This document shows positions 9,234 through 16,780 of a stretch of 64,000 bases of DNA, in pieces. The notes under the pieces are model-generated. The model worked only from the letters and a program-made list of their open reading frames with translations. It was not told the origin of the DNA and ran no database searches. The stretch spans positions 62,001 to 126,000 of the forward strand of contig JACJVV010000001.1 of the NCBI GenBank assembly GCA_020637495.1, given 5' to 3'. Position 1 is the first letter of the stretch, and every line of letters begins with the position of its first letter. This DNA comes from Candidatus Woesearchaeota archaeon. GTDB lineage: Archaea; Nanobdellota; Nanobdellia; Woesearchaeales; JACJVV01. The translations under genes and the position numbers were made by a program.

Positions 9234-9626
9234 ATGAATTCTTATTCTTTCAATTGTTATGGACATAAGAATGTCCTTGCAACACATGCAAAGACATTGG
9301 AGTTCACTAAGGATGATGATCTCACTTTAGATGGAGACTGCATCATAGGAGTAAAAGCTGATTTTGAATTAGGCAAGATTAGAGAATTTATTGAGGGTAA
9401 AAAGAGAATTAGTGTTTTAGTTAAATGTGATGAAGTTTCTGATGAGTTTGAGTGTGTTGTAAATGAAAGCTTTAATTCTGATGAAGAGATGGTCTTTAGG
9501 ATCTCTAATTTTATTTCTGATAGGACTTTGGGAATACGTTGCAGTAAAGGAGCAATACAAATTGATAGGAAATTGATTGAGAAGATGAAGAATAAAAATT
9601 CTAAGATTGTTGTTCATTTAGAATAG
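9234..9626 (+). CDS. DUF371-family protein
   Basis: The 130-residue protein fits the archaeal DUF371 family: a GHKNVLATHAKTLEFTK opening, then LTLDGDCIIGVKAD, which are the conserved blocks. Function is not known. Its base use differs from the genes to the left, with more TTT, ATT and TTA codons, and the same is true of the convergent kinase gene next door. It overlaps that gene's 3' end by 26 bases. Confidence 0.82.
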   Translation: MNSYSFNCYGHKNVLATHAKTLEFTKDDDLTLDGDCIIGVKADFELGKIREFIEGKKRISVLVKCDEVSDEFECVVNESFNSDEEMVFRISNFISDRTLGIRCSKGAIQIDRKLIEKMKNKNSKIVVHLE

Positions 9627-10320
9627 TAGAAAATTCTTGCATTGTCGGCCTATTCTCTGGTAAAGTTTCTAATGCACTACATATTAAACCAGACATGGTG
9701 TTTGCTAGTTTTGGTTTTTTCAACTTCCCTTGAAAATAATTTAACAAAATCACAGATTCATCTTCTCCAAAGGGAAAACTACCTGTAAATTGCTTATATG
9801 CTACAACACCTAAGGAGAATACATCTGTTGCTGTTGTTCTAGGAGAGGCAAAAGCCTCAGGAGCAGTATATAATACTGTACCATGATGAATTTTTGGATC
9901 TAAAACCCTATCACTCATTCCAAAATCAATAACATAAGGTTCAACAACTAGATCAAGAAAGATATTTGCAGATTTGATATCATTATGTAAAAAACCTTTC
10001 TTATGTATATCATCAATTATCACTGCTGTCCTTGCCAATACTTTAATTGATTGATCATAACTTAGACAAACTTTATCTAAATCTGCCCCATAGATATATT
10101 TCATGCATATCTCAAGGTTGTCATCATCATAGCTAATTAGCCTAGGAATTCTTTCATGATCAATTGATTTTAAAGCTTCAACTTCATTAAAATAGGCAGC
10201 AGATTGAGTAGGGTCGATTATTTTTTTCCGTACTATATGTCTTGGCAATCCTTTATGCATAACTAGCATTTTATGCAATTCAGTATATTCATTCGATGGT
10301 AATCTCTGTTCTAATATCAT
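9601..10320 (-). CDS. Hanks-type (eukaryote-like) serine/threonine protein kinase
   Basis: A 239-residue kinase domain with nearly all marker motifs: the lysine in IVRKKI, the helix-C glutamate in YFNEVEAL, the catalytic loop GFLHNDIKSANIF, the metal-binding VIDFGMSD, and an APE motif in YTAPEAF followed by TDVFSLGVV. The catalytic loop reads HND where most kinases have HRD. The glycine loop is weak. The full activation segment and APE motif separate it from the shorter archaeal Bud32 and RIO kinases. No membrane segment or sensor domain is attached. The start at the ATG of 10320 is preferred over a GTG at 10329. Codon use is richer in T than its neighbours, which may indicate transfer. Confidence 0.88.
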   Translation of the reverse strand: MILEQRLPSNEYTELHKMLVMHKGLPRHIVRKKIIDPTQSAAYFNEVEALKSIDHERIPRLISYDDDNLEICMKYIYGADLDKVCLSYDQSIKVLARTAVIIDDIHKKGFLHNDIKSANIFLDLVVEPYVIDFGMSDRVLDPKIHHGTVLYTAPEAFASPRTTATDVFSLGVVAYKQFTGSFPFGEDESVILLNYFQGKLKKPKLANTMSGLICSALETLPENRPTMQEFSTILNEQQS

Positions 10321-10357
10321 TTCTATCACTTAATTAATTATCACTTGCTATAAATCT

Positions 10358-10777
10358 TTACTTAATATCCTTTAGATAATCGCCCAAAGTGTGTTTAGGT
10401 ATGTCACAATGTGTCTCCCTGGCTATAAGACTTTTCTGCACCTGATCTATGGTTATGCCTAAAGCACCAAGGATCGCTTCCTCAACTGCCCCTGGGTTCT
10501 GGGTTTCTGGACCAAGATATAATGTATGGTAATAATCAGTCTTTTTTCCTGCTTTCTTGAAAATGACGCAAGTTATTATTTCACCATCCTCTTCAGCACC
10601 ACAGAATGTATGAATTCCTTTGTAATCTCGATTATGGTTTAGCATTAAAAGCTCATCTATAGAGAAGGCCGCTCCAACTGAATAAGACCTTTTGTTATGT
10701 GTCTGTCTTTCCTTATGGTCGGTTATGTACCATTCGACAGGTCTTTTTAGATATTCAAGATGCTTTGGCTTCTGCAT
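10358..10777 (-). CDS. Conserved-looking hypothetical protein
   Basis: A 139-residue soluble protein with no motif I recognise. It has alternating strands and helices (HTFCGAEEDGEIITCVIFKK, then a segment around YYHTLYLG) and a helical C-terminus. There are four cysteines, scattered rather than paired. It lies alone between the kinase and the PUA gene, in the same direction, with 72 bases upstream. Confidence 0.6.
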   Translation of the reverse strand: MQKPKHLEYLKRPVEWYITDHKERQTHNKRSYSVGAAFSIDELLMLNHNRDYKGIHTFCGAEEDGEIITCVIFKKAGKKTDYYHTLYLGPETQNPGAVEEAILGALGITIDQVQKSLIARETHCDIPKHTLGDYLKDIK

Positions 10778-10849
10778 ATACCATGGTAAGTTTGAAAGTT
10801 TATAAATCTTTCTATTTGTTACTATTTTGAAGTAGTTATTTTTAATACA

Positions 10850-11311
10850 TCACTCTTTTATCCTTCTCTGCTTAGATACAAAATTAAGGATAATCCCCTC
10901 TTTTATCTTGCCGCATCCCATGTAATCTGAACCATGCTTTATTATCACAAAACCATCAAATGATTGGTTTGTAGGGAGATCATTGCCCATCATCCAAAGC
11001 TTTGAATCTTCTACTGATAATTCAATAATATTCTTAGTGGAATATCTCCCTAACAGCTGAGTGCCTTCGATAGAAAGCCTAACTTTCCCCCTATTTATTT
11101 CACAAAGATACAGACCAAAAGAATTCACCCTTACTTTGGATATATCTACATTCTTTATATCATTGTTCATTATATAGACCTTGTTCTTATCAGATATAAA
11201 GAAGGTATAATCATCAATAAGCAGAGTTTTTGCATCACAAGTATATTCTTGGTTAATCTGCTCTAGCAAAGCTCTTGTCTCTTTGCGATTCATAGGCTGT
11301 ATCTTCATCAT
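10850..11311 (-). CDS. Stand-alone PUA-type RNA-binding protein, like the C-terminal domain of RsmF/NSUN methyltransferases
   Basis: The second half follows the PUA-like domain found at the end of NOL1/NOP2/RsmF m5C methyltransferases: FGLYLCEI, RLSIEGTQLLGRY, LWMMGNDLP, GFVIIKHGSDYMGCGKIK and the closing NFVSKQRRI. No methyltransferase domain is present, so it probably binds rRNA or tRNA as a separate subunit or assembly factor. The start at 11311 overlaps the stop of the aIF5B gene in an ATGATGA arrangement, implying translational coupling. An in-frame ATG at 11320 is possible but less likely. Confidence 0.75.
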   Translation of the reverse strand: MMKIQPMNRKETRALLEQINQEYTCDAKTLLIDDYTFFISDKNKVYIMNNDIKNVDISKVRVNSFGLYLCEINRGKVRLSIEGTQLLGRYSTKNIIELSVEDSKLWMMGNDLPTNQSFDGFVIIKHGSDYMGCGKIKEGIILNFVSKQRRIKE

Positions 11312-13071
11312 ACGCCCCATACAACATTATCTTTCCGCATCTGAGAAGCTATCTCCTTGAGGACCTCTTTCTCCTTTTCCTTAAGGAATTTCTTGAGTTC
11401 TTTGAATTTCCTAAAATCGTCTTCCTTGACTGCAGAAAATAATATATCGCCTTCCTCTATCTGACGTCCGATAGTAACCCTATCCATAGATATTGCGACC
11501 TCATCACCTTTCTCAACCTCAGAGACACTTTCCTTCTCTTTCTGGATGCTCTTAATTTCCGAGATCACTTGACCATCCTTGAGAATTGGCATCCCTACCT
11601 TGACTTTTCCTTCGATTATATGAACACCGCATACAGCAGGATTGCTCTGCCTAAATACATATCCTTGAAGTATCTCGAATTTTGCGGGATAGACAAGACC
11701 TTCAAGCTCCCTCTTCTCCTGCTCTTCCTTGAAATTCTTCAAGTAATAATCAAGGTCATCAAGTATCTTGTATACAACCTTGTCAGTTATTATCTTAATG
11801 TCTCTCGGTCTAGTATCTGATATGTTCTCGACATTGAATCCTAACACGACTGCATACTCAGGATCCTTCTCGACATTGCTTTCAGCATCAGCGATGTCCT
11901 TCTTGCTGATGTTGCCTATAGCTGCTTTCATTATCGGAATCTCCCTCTCTCTCAGAAGATTGGTCAATGCTTCAAGACTTCCGATAGTATCAGCTTTTAT
12001 CACTATTCCTTCACGGTCAGTCTCAATAAGGGCTGACTCAACTTCACTCTGCACCTCTTCCTTAACAGCCTCAAGCTCTATCTGCTTGCATGATTGCACT
12101 GGCATACCTGCTATAACATAATCTATCTCAGGAGCAACTACCCTTACGCCGATAGCAGCATGGACTTCATTGCACTGATTGTACTTAGTCTTCTTGTCCC
12201 TCATCTCTGATAATGCTTCAGGCTCAAGAAGCATCTTGACTTTCGTGACGATAGGAGCATCCATGCCACCTATTACAAGAATATCATCTTTCTTCAGGCT
12301 ACCGTCGTATATTATTATATCCATAACTTTTCCTAGACCTTTCTCCTCCTTTATCTCAAGTATTGTTCCTTTCGCTCCTATCCCAGTAGTTACATGCAGA
12401 TTCTCTTCCATATATCGTTGAGTAAGTCCTGCAATAACCATAAGCAAAGAAGAAATACCTTCTGTAGTCATTGCAGATACAGGCACTATAGCAACTTGCT
12501 TGGTGAAATCCTGCACACGATCAAATCGTTCACTATTAAGTCCATGCTCTGATAGCTTTCCTACAAGCTCATACATCTTTGTCTCAACGATCTGCGATAC
12601 TTGCGGAGACTGCTTTGCAATATTCTCCAATACGTTGATGCTAGGATCAGGTTTCCAACCATGAAATAGGTCTATCTTGTTAGCTGCAATAACAAATGGT
12701 GTCTTGGAAGCCTTAAGAATCTCTATAGCCTCAATCGTTTGAGGTTTCAATCCCTCATTTACATCAACCACAAGAACTGCAATATCAGCTATATTCCCAC
12801 CACGTTTCCTCAAGCTTGTGAAAGCAGCGTGACCAGGAGTATCAATAAACAGAAGACCAGGGATAGTGAAATTAAAATTCATCTTCTTTAGAAGATCACC
12901 ACATTTCTGCTTAACAGTCTCTAAAGGGATTATAGAAGCACCTATCGCTTGTGTTATTCCGCCTGCTTCCTTCGCAATTATATTGCTCCCTCTTATACTA
13001 TCAAGTATCTTTGACTTCCCATGGTCTACATGGCCAAGTACAGTGCATATCGGGGATCTTATATGTTCCAT
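11308..13071 (-). CDS. infB: Translation initiation factor aIF5B (IF2-like)
   Basis: aIF5B is the GTPase that promotes ribosomal subunit joining. At 587 aa it is the normal archaeal length, without the long eukaryotic N-terminus. GTPase motifs are intact: GHVDHGKS at 13-20, DTPGH at 77-81, NKID at 131-134. Domain II follows near residue 230 (GIGAKGTILEIKEEKGLG). Domain III and the C-terminal barrel follow, with VCGVHIIEGKVKVGMPI typical of domain IV. There is no intein at the P-loop, a common insertion site in this family. It is the first gene of an apparent operon with the PUA protein. Confidence 0.97.
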   Translation of the reverse strand: MEHIRSPICTVLGHVDHGKSKILDSIRGSNIIAKEAGGITQAIGASIIPLETVKQKCGDLLKKMNFNFTIPGLLFIDTPGHAAFTSLRKRGGNIADIAVLVVDVNEGLKPQTIEAIEILKASKTPFVIAANKIDLFHGWKPDPSINVLENIAKQSPQVSQIVETKMYELVGKLSEHGLNSERFDRVQDFTKQVAIVPVSAMTTEGISSLLMVIAGLTQRYMEENLHVTTGIGAKGTILEIKEEKGLGKVMDIIIYDGSLKKDDILVIGGMDAPIVTKVKMLLEPEALSEMRDKKTKYNQCNEVHAAIGVRVVAPEIDYVIAGMPVQSCKQIELEAVKEEVQSEVESALIETDREGIVIKADTIGSLEALTNLLREREIPIMKAAIGNISKKDIADAESNVEKDPEYAVVLGFNVENISDTRPRDIKIITDKVVYKILDDLDYYLKNFKEEQEKRELEGLVYPAKFEILQGYVFRQSNPAVCGVHIIEGKVKVGMPILKDGQVISEIKSIQKEKESVSEVEKGDEVAISMDRVTIGRQIEEGDILFSAVKEDDFRKFKELKKFLKEKEKEVLKEIASQMRKDNVVWGV

Positions 13072-13133
13072 ACTCTAAAAGAAAGGAAAGTGTTTTTTAA
13101 ATGTTATGCTGAGCAAGAATGATTACAGCAATA

Positions 13134-13745
13134 TCAGAAATTAGTAAACAAGGCTCTCTGCTTGTATTGCGAAAGATCAACATCGTTTGTTACAAGACCT
13201 TCAATTCCTGTATATTCTATCCCCCCAAATATTGTAAGAGAGTTATTAGAAACTTTATCTGCGTTTATCCTCTTGATGAGTTCAGTCAGCTTATCAAAAT
13301 TATACTTTGATTTCAATGAATCATCGACAAGACCAAGAGGCGTCTTTGCCCAATCAGCACTATTGATAACATGAAGATCATCATTTATCTTGATATAAGC
13401 AAGCCTATCATTGCTATCATAATAGCCCACAATATCATCGCTCAAATCCAATGAACCTGGTGGCGGTTGATATAACCTTGCCTGCTCTGCATGCTCTTCA
13501 AGCCTGATATCATCTGCCATATCTCCTTTTCTGAATCCATATTCTACAGCCTTCCAAGCTAATGTCAGGACAACTGCACCAAGAATAACTTTTCCTGTTG
13601 TCTTCAGGATACTCTGCTGCTTATGCAGATCTGGTACAGATTTCTGCTCTGCATGAAGATCCGTATACAAAGAATGGGATGTCTGCCTAAGATGCAAATC
13701 TGATCTTGGAATCCGTGTTATGCTTGGTTTTGCTTGCTTATTCAT
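13134..13745 (-). CDS. Single-pass membrane protein of unknown function
   Basis: The start at 13745 (MNKQAKPSITRIPR) gives 203 residues. One membrane segment (VILGAVVLTLAWKAVEYGF) lies near residue 55, after a basic N-terminal region, so the C-terminal 130 residues are probably outside. The C-terminal part looks folded, with several strands (IVGYYDSNDRLAYIKINDD). I do not recognise it. Upstream lies a palindromic motif (13791-13802) shared with two other promoters in this window. Confidence 0.6.
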   Translation of the reverse strand: MNKQAKPSITRIPRSDLHLRQTSHSLYTDLHAEQKSVPDLHKQQSILKTTGKVILGAVVLTLAWKAVEYGFRKGDMADDIRLEEHAEQARLYQPPPGSLDLSDDIVGYYDSNDRLAYIKINDDLHVINSADWAKTPLGLVDDSLKSKYNFDKLTELIKRINADKVSNNSLTIFGGIEYTGIEGLVTNDVDLSQYKQRALFTNF

Positions 13746-13790
13746 CCAAATAAGGGTCATATTCTGATTTATATATTTTTTGGTTTTTAG

Positions 13791-13802
13791 TACTTATTAG
13801 TA
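13791..13802. promoter_or_regulatory. Palindromic motif TACTTATTAGTA
   Basis: TACT-TATT-AGTA in the 237-base gap between the divergent genes at 13745 and 13983. The identical 12-mer occurs at 46403-46414 and a one-base variant (TACTCATTAGTA) at 48481-48492, all three upstream of genes. Possible operator. The rest of this gap shows no gene that I can support. Confidence 0.4.
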
Positions 13803-13982
13803 GTAATTGATAGATCATTTGAAACCTTTCATATTGAGCGAATCTTTATATAGTTAAACCAATTCTTGATTCCAATGATAAAAACGCTAGATTGTTGTTG
13901 TTGCTGAATTCTATCCATTGTTCTAGATAAACCGTCGAATTTTATTTTGTTCAATACCATATGAAAATACCAAGGTGAGAAA

Positions 13983-14585
13983 ATGTTTGATGACATAAAA
14001 GCGATAATAAAAAACGATCCTGCAGTCATGAAAGGTTTCTTCAGAAGAATTGAAGTGCTGCTCTATCCAAGCCTGCATGCAGTATTAGTGCACAGATATA
14101 TCAGCCATCCATTGCACATGATAAAGTTCCCTATATTACCTAGGCTCATAAGCCAGATAATGAGGTTCCTTACAGGAATAGAGATACACCCAGGCGCAAA
14201 GATAGGCAAAGGCTTCTTCATAGATCATGGAATGGGTGTCGTCATAGGTGAGACATCTGAGATTGGAGAGAATTGTGTCCTATACCATAATGTAACATTA
14301 GGTGGAACTGGACATCACATGGGAAAAAGGCACCCTACGTTAGGGAACAATGTGATGGTTGGAGCGAATGCTACATTGCTTGGACCAATAAAAGTAGGTG
14401 ATAACTCAAAAATCGGAGCAGAGAGCGTCGTGATAAATAAAGATGTACCTAGCAATTGCACAGTGGTAGGTGCGCCTGGAAGGATTGTCAGAAAAGAAGG
14501 CAGAAGAGTTGAACAGAAGCTAAAAGATTCAGAGTATCATGCTACAAGGAAAAGAAAAGAAAGTTTGGTAAATGAAAATGGATAA
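13983..14585 (+). CDS. cysE: Serine O-acetyltransferase
   Basis: CysE acetylates serine with acetyl-CoA, the first step of cysteine synthesis. The 200-aa protein has the short helical N-terminus and then the left-handed beta-helix of hexapeptide repeats (IEIHPGAKIGKGFFIDHG onward). The catalytic-site sequence GMGVVIGETSEIGENC, the loop HHMGKRHPTLGNN and the closing VVGAPGRIV all match. A GGTGAG ribosome-binding site precedes the ATG. It overlaps the next gene by 14 bases. No cysteine synthase is in the window. A CysRS gene lies two genes downstream, which makes a cysteine-supply theme plausible. Confidence 0.92.
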   Translation: MFDDIKAIIKNDPAVMKGFFRRIEVLLYPSLHAVLVHRYISHPLHMIKFPILPRLISQIMRFLTGIEIHPGAKIGKGFFIDHGMGVVIGETSEIGENCVLYHNVTLGGTGHHMGKRHPTLGNNVMVGANATLLGPIKVGDNSKIGAESVVINKDVPSNCTVVGAPGRIVRKEGRRVEQKLKDSEYHATRKRKESLVNENG

Positions 14586-15258
14586 TATGAATATCGAGAG
14601 ATTGCCATGCCTGGAAGAAGTTTTGCAGAATGAAGAGGCATATAAAGCTATTGTAAGCTTAAGCGTATTCGACAGGGCAAGATGGGCAATAGCACAAGGA
14701 AAACTTCTCATGACGACTGCAGCAAACGAAACATCAGAGGCAATACCTACATTATGGCATTCAGTCAGCGGAAAATATCCAAAGATGTACTTCACCAACC
14801 ATGGCCTTTATCCTGAACAAAGATGGAATAACCTGTACAACATGATGGAAAAAGGCATGGACATCGAGATATTGAACCTAGGCTATACAGAGAAAGATGT
14901 CGAGAGAGAATATGGAAAAGTATGGCTTAGCCAAGAAGGGGAAGAATTTGAAAAATGGAGAAGAGAGCAGAAACATGCTCCTCTGAATGAAAAGCTTGCG
15001 GGCATGGAAGATAAGCCAATCATGTGGGTTCAAGGTATAACTGATTGGAGAGAGGATAGGATAATAAAGAGATACAATGGGCTAGTCCAATTCTATCCCT
15101 TCGTCGACATGACAAAAAGCCAACTAAAGGAACTCATAACCGAGATGGGTGGTACAATATATGGAAAATCTGATGACGTGGCAAAAAGTCCTCATACAAA
15201 GCTTGAATGCGGCAATAGGCAGAGCATAGGCATGTTTGAGGATGGAGCAGGTATATAA
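14572..15258 (+). CDS. Unknown protein coupled to cysE
   Basis: A 228-residue soluble protein, rich in W and Y (WAIAQGKLLM, PTLWHSVSGKYPKMYF, PIMWVQGITDWREDRII). Its start overlaps the end of cysE by 14 bases, so translation is likely coupled. I do not recognise a family. The conserved-looking tryptophans and the C-terminal GDGAGI-like tail with a single cysteine (KLECGN) suggest an enzyme or a ligand-binding protein, but nothing more can be said. It could in principle be a cysteine- or sulfur-related protein by context. Confidence 0.65.
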   Translation: MKMDNMNIERLPCLEEVLQNEEAYKAIVSLSVFDRARWAIAQGKLLMTTAANETSEAIPTLWHSVSGKYPKMYFTNHGLYPEQRWNNLYNMMEKGMDIEILNLGYTEKDVEREYGKVWLSQEGEEFEKWRREQKHAPLNEKLAGMEDKPIMWVQGITDWREDRIIKRYNGLVQFYPFVDMTKSQLKELITEMGGTIYGKSDDVAKSPHTKLECGNRQSIGMFEDGAGI

Positions 15259-15287
15259 TTGAACTAGAACATTAGCATCAATAATGA

Positions 15288-15326
15288 TATTTGAATAAGT
15301 TATTTGAATAAGTTATTTGAATAAGT
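15288..15326 (+). repeat. Three perfect tandem copies of TATTTGAATAAGT
   Basis: A 13-bp unit is repeated three times without a mismatch at 15288-15300, 15301-15313 and 15314-15326. It ends 30 bases before the cysS start codon and sits where the promoter should be. A TTTTAAAAAG element follows directly. It could be a repeated binding site or a replication-slippage product. Confidence 0.9.
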
Positions 15327-15356
15327 TTTAAAAAGTGATAGAGGATATTCAGAATA

Positions 15357-16748
15357 ATGACATTGAAATTTTTCAACACGCTAGGAAGGGAGAAAAAAGA
15401 GTTCAGTCCCATAGATAAATCCGGGAAGAATGTTAGTATGTATAGCTGCGGTCCTACTGTATACAATTATGTCCATATAGGGAATCTTCGTGCATACATA
15501 TTCGTTGATCTGTTGAAAAGATACCTGAAATTCAAGGGATATAATGTAAAACATGTAATGAACCTGACTGATGTAGATGACAAGACAATCAGAGATTCAC
15601 AGAAGGAGGAGAAATCCCTAAAAGAATTCACTGAATTCTATTCAAGAGCATTCATGGAAGACATAAAGGCATTGAATATACTTCTTCCTGATGTCATGCC
15701 TAAAGCAACTGACCACATCAAGGAAATGGTAGAGCTAATAGAGAGGATGAAAGCTCAAGGCAAGACATATGAGAAGAACGGGACAACATACTGCAAGATA
15801 ACTGAGGTGGATGGATACGGGGAACTTGCTTGCCTTGATTGCCAGCAGTTGAAAGCGAATGCTGATGGCAGACTTAATGATGCTGATGAGTATGAGAAAG
15901 ATGATGCTCGTGATTTTGCATTATGGAAAGCATATGAAGAGAAGGATGGAGATGTATTCTGGGAGACATCATTAGGAAAAGGAAGACCTGGATGGCATAT
16001 TGAATGCTCAGCCATGTCAACAAAACATCTAGGAGAGCAATTTGATATACATACTGGCGGGGTCGACCTGATATTCCCGCATCATACCAATGAGATTGCT
16101 CAGACAGAAAGCGCTACAGGCAAGAAATGGGTGAATTATTGGCTGCATAATGCGCATCTTATCGTTAATGGCGAGAAGATGTCAAAAAGTCTTGGCAATT
16201 TCTATACATTAAGGGATCTGACAACAAAAGGATATGATCCAAGATCAATAAGGTTCGAATTATTGAAGACACATTACAGGGTACAGCTTGATTTCAGGGA
16301 AGATGAACTTAAGCAGATTCCCGACACATTGAATAAATTTGATGAGGTCATCAGTAAACTTAACTCTGCAAAATCAGGAGAAACAAATATTGATTGCAAG
16401 AAATTCCTCCTGGAATTCGAGGAAGAGATGGATGATGATCTTAATATATCAGGCGGGCTTGCTGTCGTATTCGATATGATCAAAGAAATAAACAAGAGTA
16501 TCGATTCAGATGGCATAAAGAATAAAGAGGAAGTGATTGATGCATTGAAAAAGCTTGACAGTGTACTTGGAATAATGAGCTTCGATGCAGAGGAAATACC
16601 TGAAGAGATTGTTTCACTTGCTGACAGAAGGCTTGCTGCAAAAAAAGAGAGAGACTGGGCAGCTGCAGACAAACTACGTGATGAGATAAAGAGCAAAGGT
16701 TATGAGATATTGGACGATAAGGAAGGTTATCGCCTAAAAAAAGCATAG
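15357..16748 (+). CDS. cysS: Cysteinyl-tRNA synthetase
   Basis: Class I synthetase that charges tRNA-Cys. The 463-aa length is normal. Visible features: zinc-ligand Cys31 in MYSCGPTVY, HIGN signature at 40-43, WHIECSAMS and GGVDLIFPHHTNE in the active site, and the KMSKS loop at 274-278. The C-terminal helical region ends with a charged DDKEGYRLKKA tail. With CysE upstream it would let the organism charge Cys directly, without the SepRS/SepCysS route. The gene is followed after 32 bases by elp3. Confidence 0.97.
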   Translation: MTLKFFNTLGREKKEFSPIDKSGKNVSMYSCGPTVYNYVHIGNLRAYIFVDLLKRYLKFKGYNVKHVMNLTDVDDKTIRDSQKEEKSLKEFTEFYSRAFMEDIKALNILLPDVMPKATDHIKEMVELIERMKAQGKTYEKNGTTYCKITEVDGYGELACLDCQQLKANADGRLNDADEYEKDDARDFALWKAYEEKDGDVFWETSLGKGRPGWHIECSAMSTKHLGEQFDIHTGGVDLIFPHHTNEIAQTESATGKKWVNYWLHNAHLIVNGEKMSKSLGNFYTLRDLTTKGYDPRSIRFELLKTHYRVQLDFREDELKQIPDTLNKFDEVISKLNSAKSGETNIDCKKFLLEFEEEMDDDLNISGGLAVVFDMIKEINKSIDSDGIKNKEEVIDALKKLDSVLGIMSFDAEEIPEEIVSLADRRLAAKKERDWAAADKLRDEIKSKGYEILDDKEGYRLKKA

Positions 16749-16780
16749 TTCCACAATTGTAATTATCGAGGTTAATTTCT

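Noticed and set aside
11308..13071. Checked for an intein in the aIF5B P-loop.
   Set aside because: The GTPase motifs are contiguous and the length is normal.
13829..14029. A 66-residue minus-strand frame over the cysE promoter and start.
   Set aside because: It overlaps the certain cysE start, has no ribosome-binding site and shows a low-complexity sequence.
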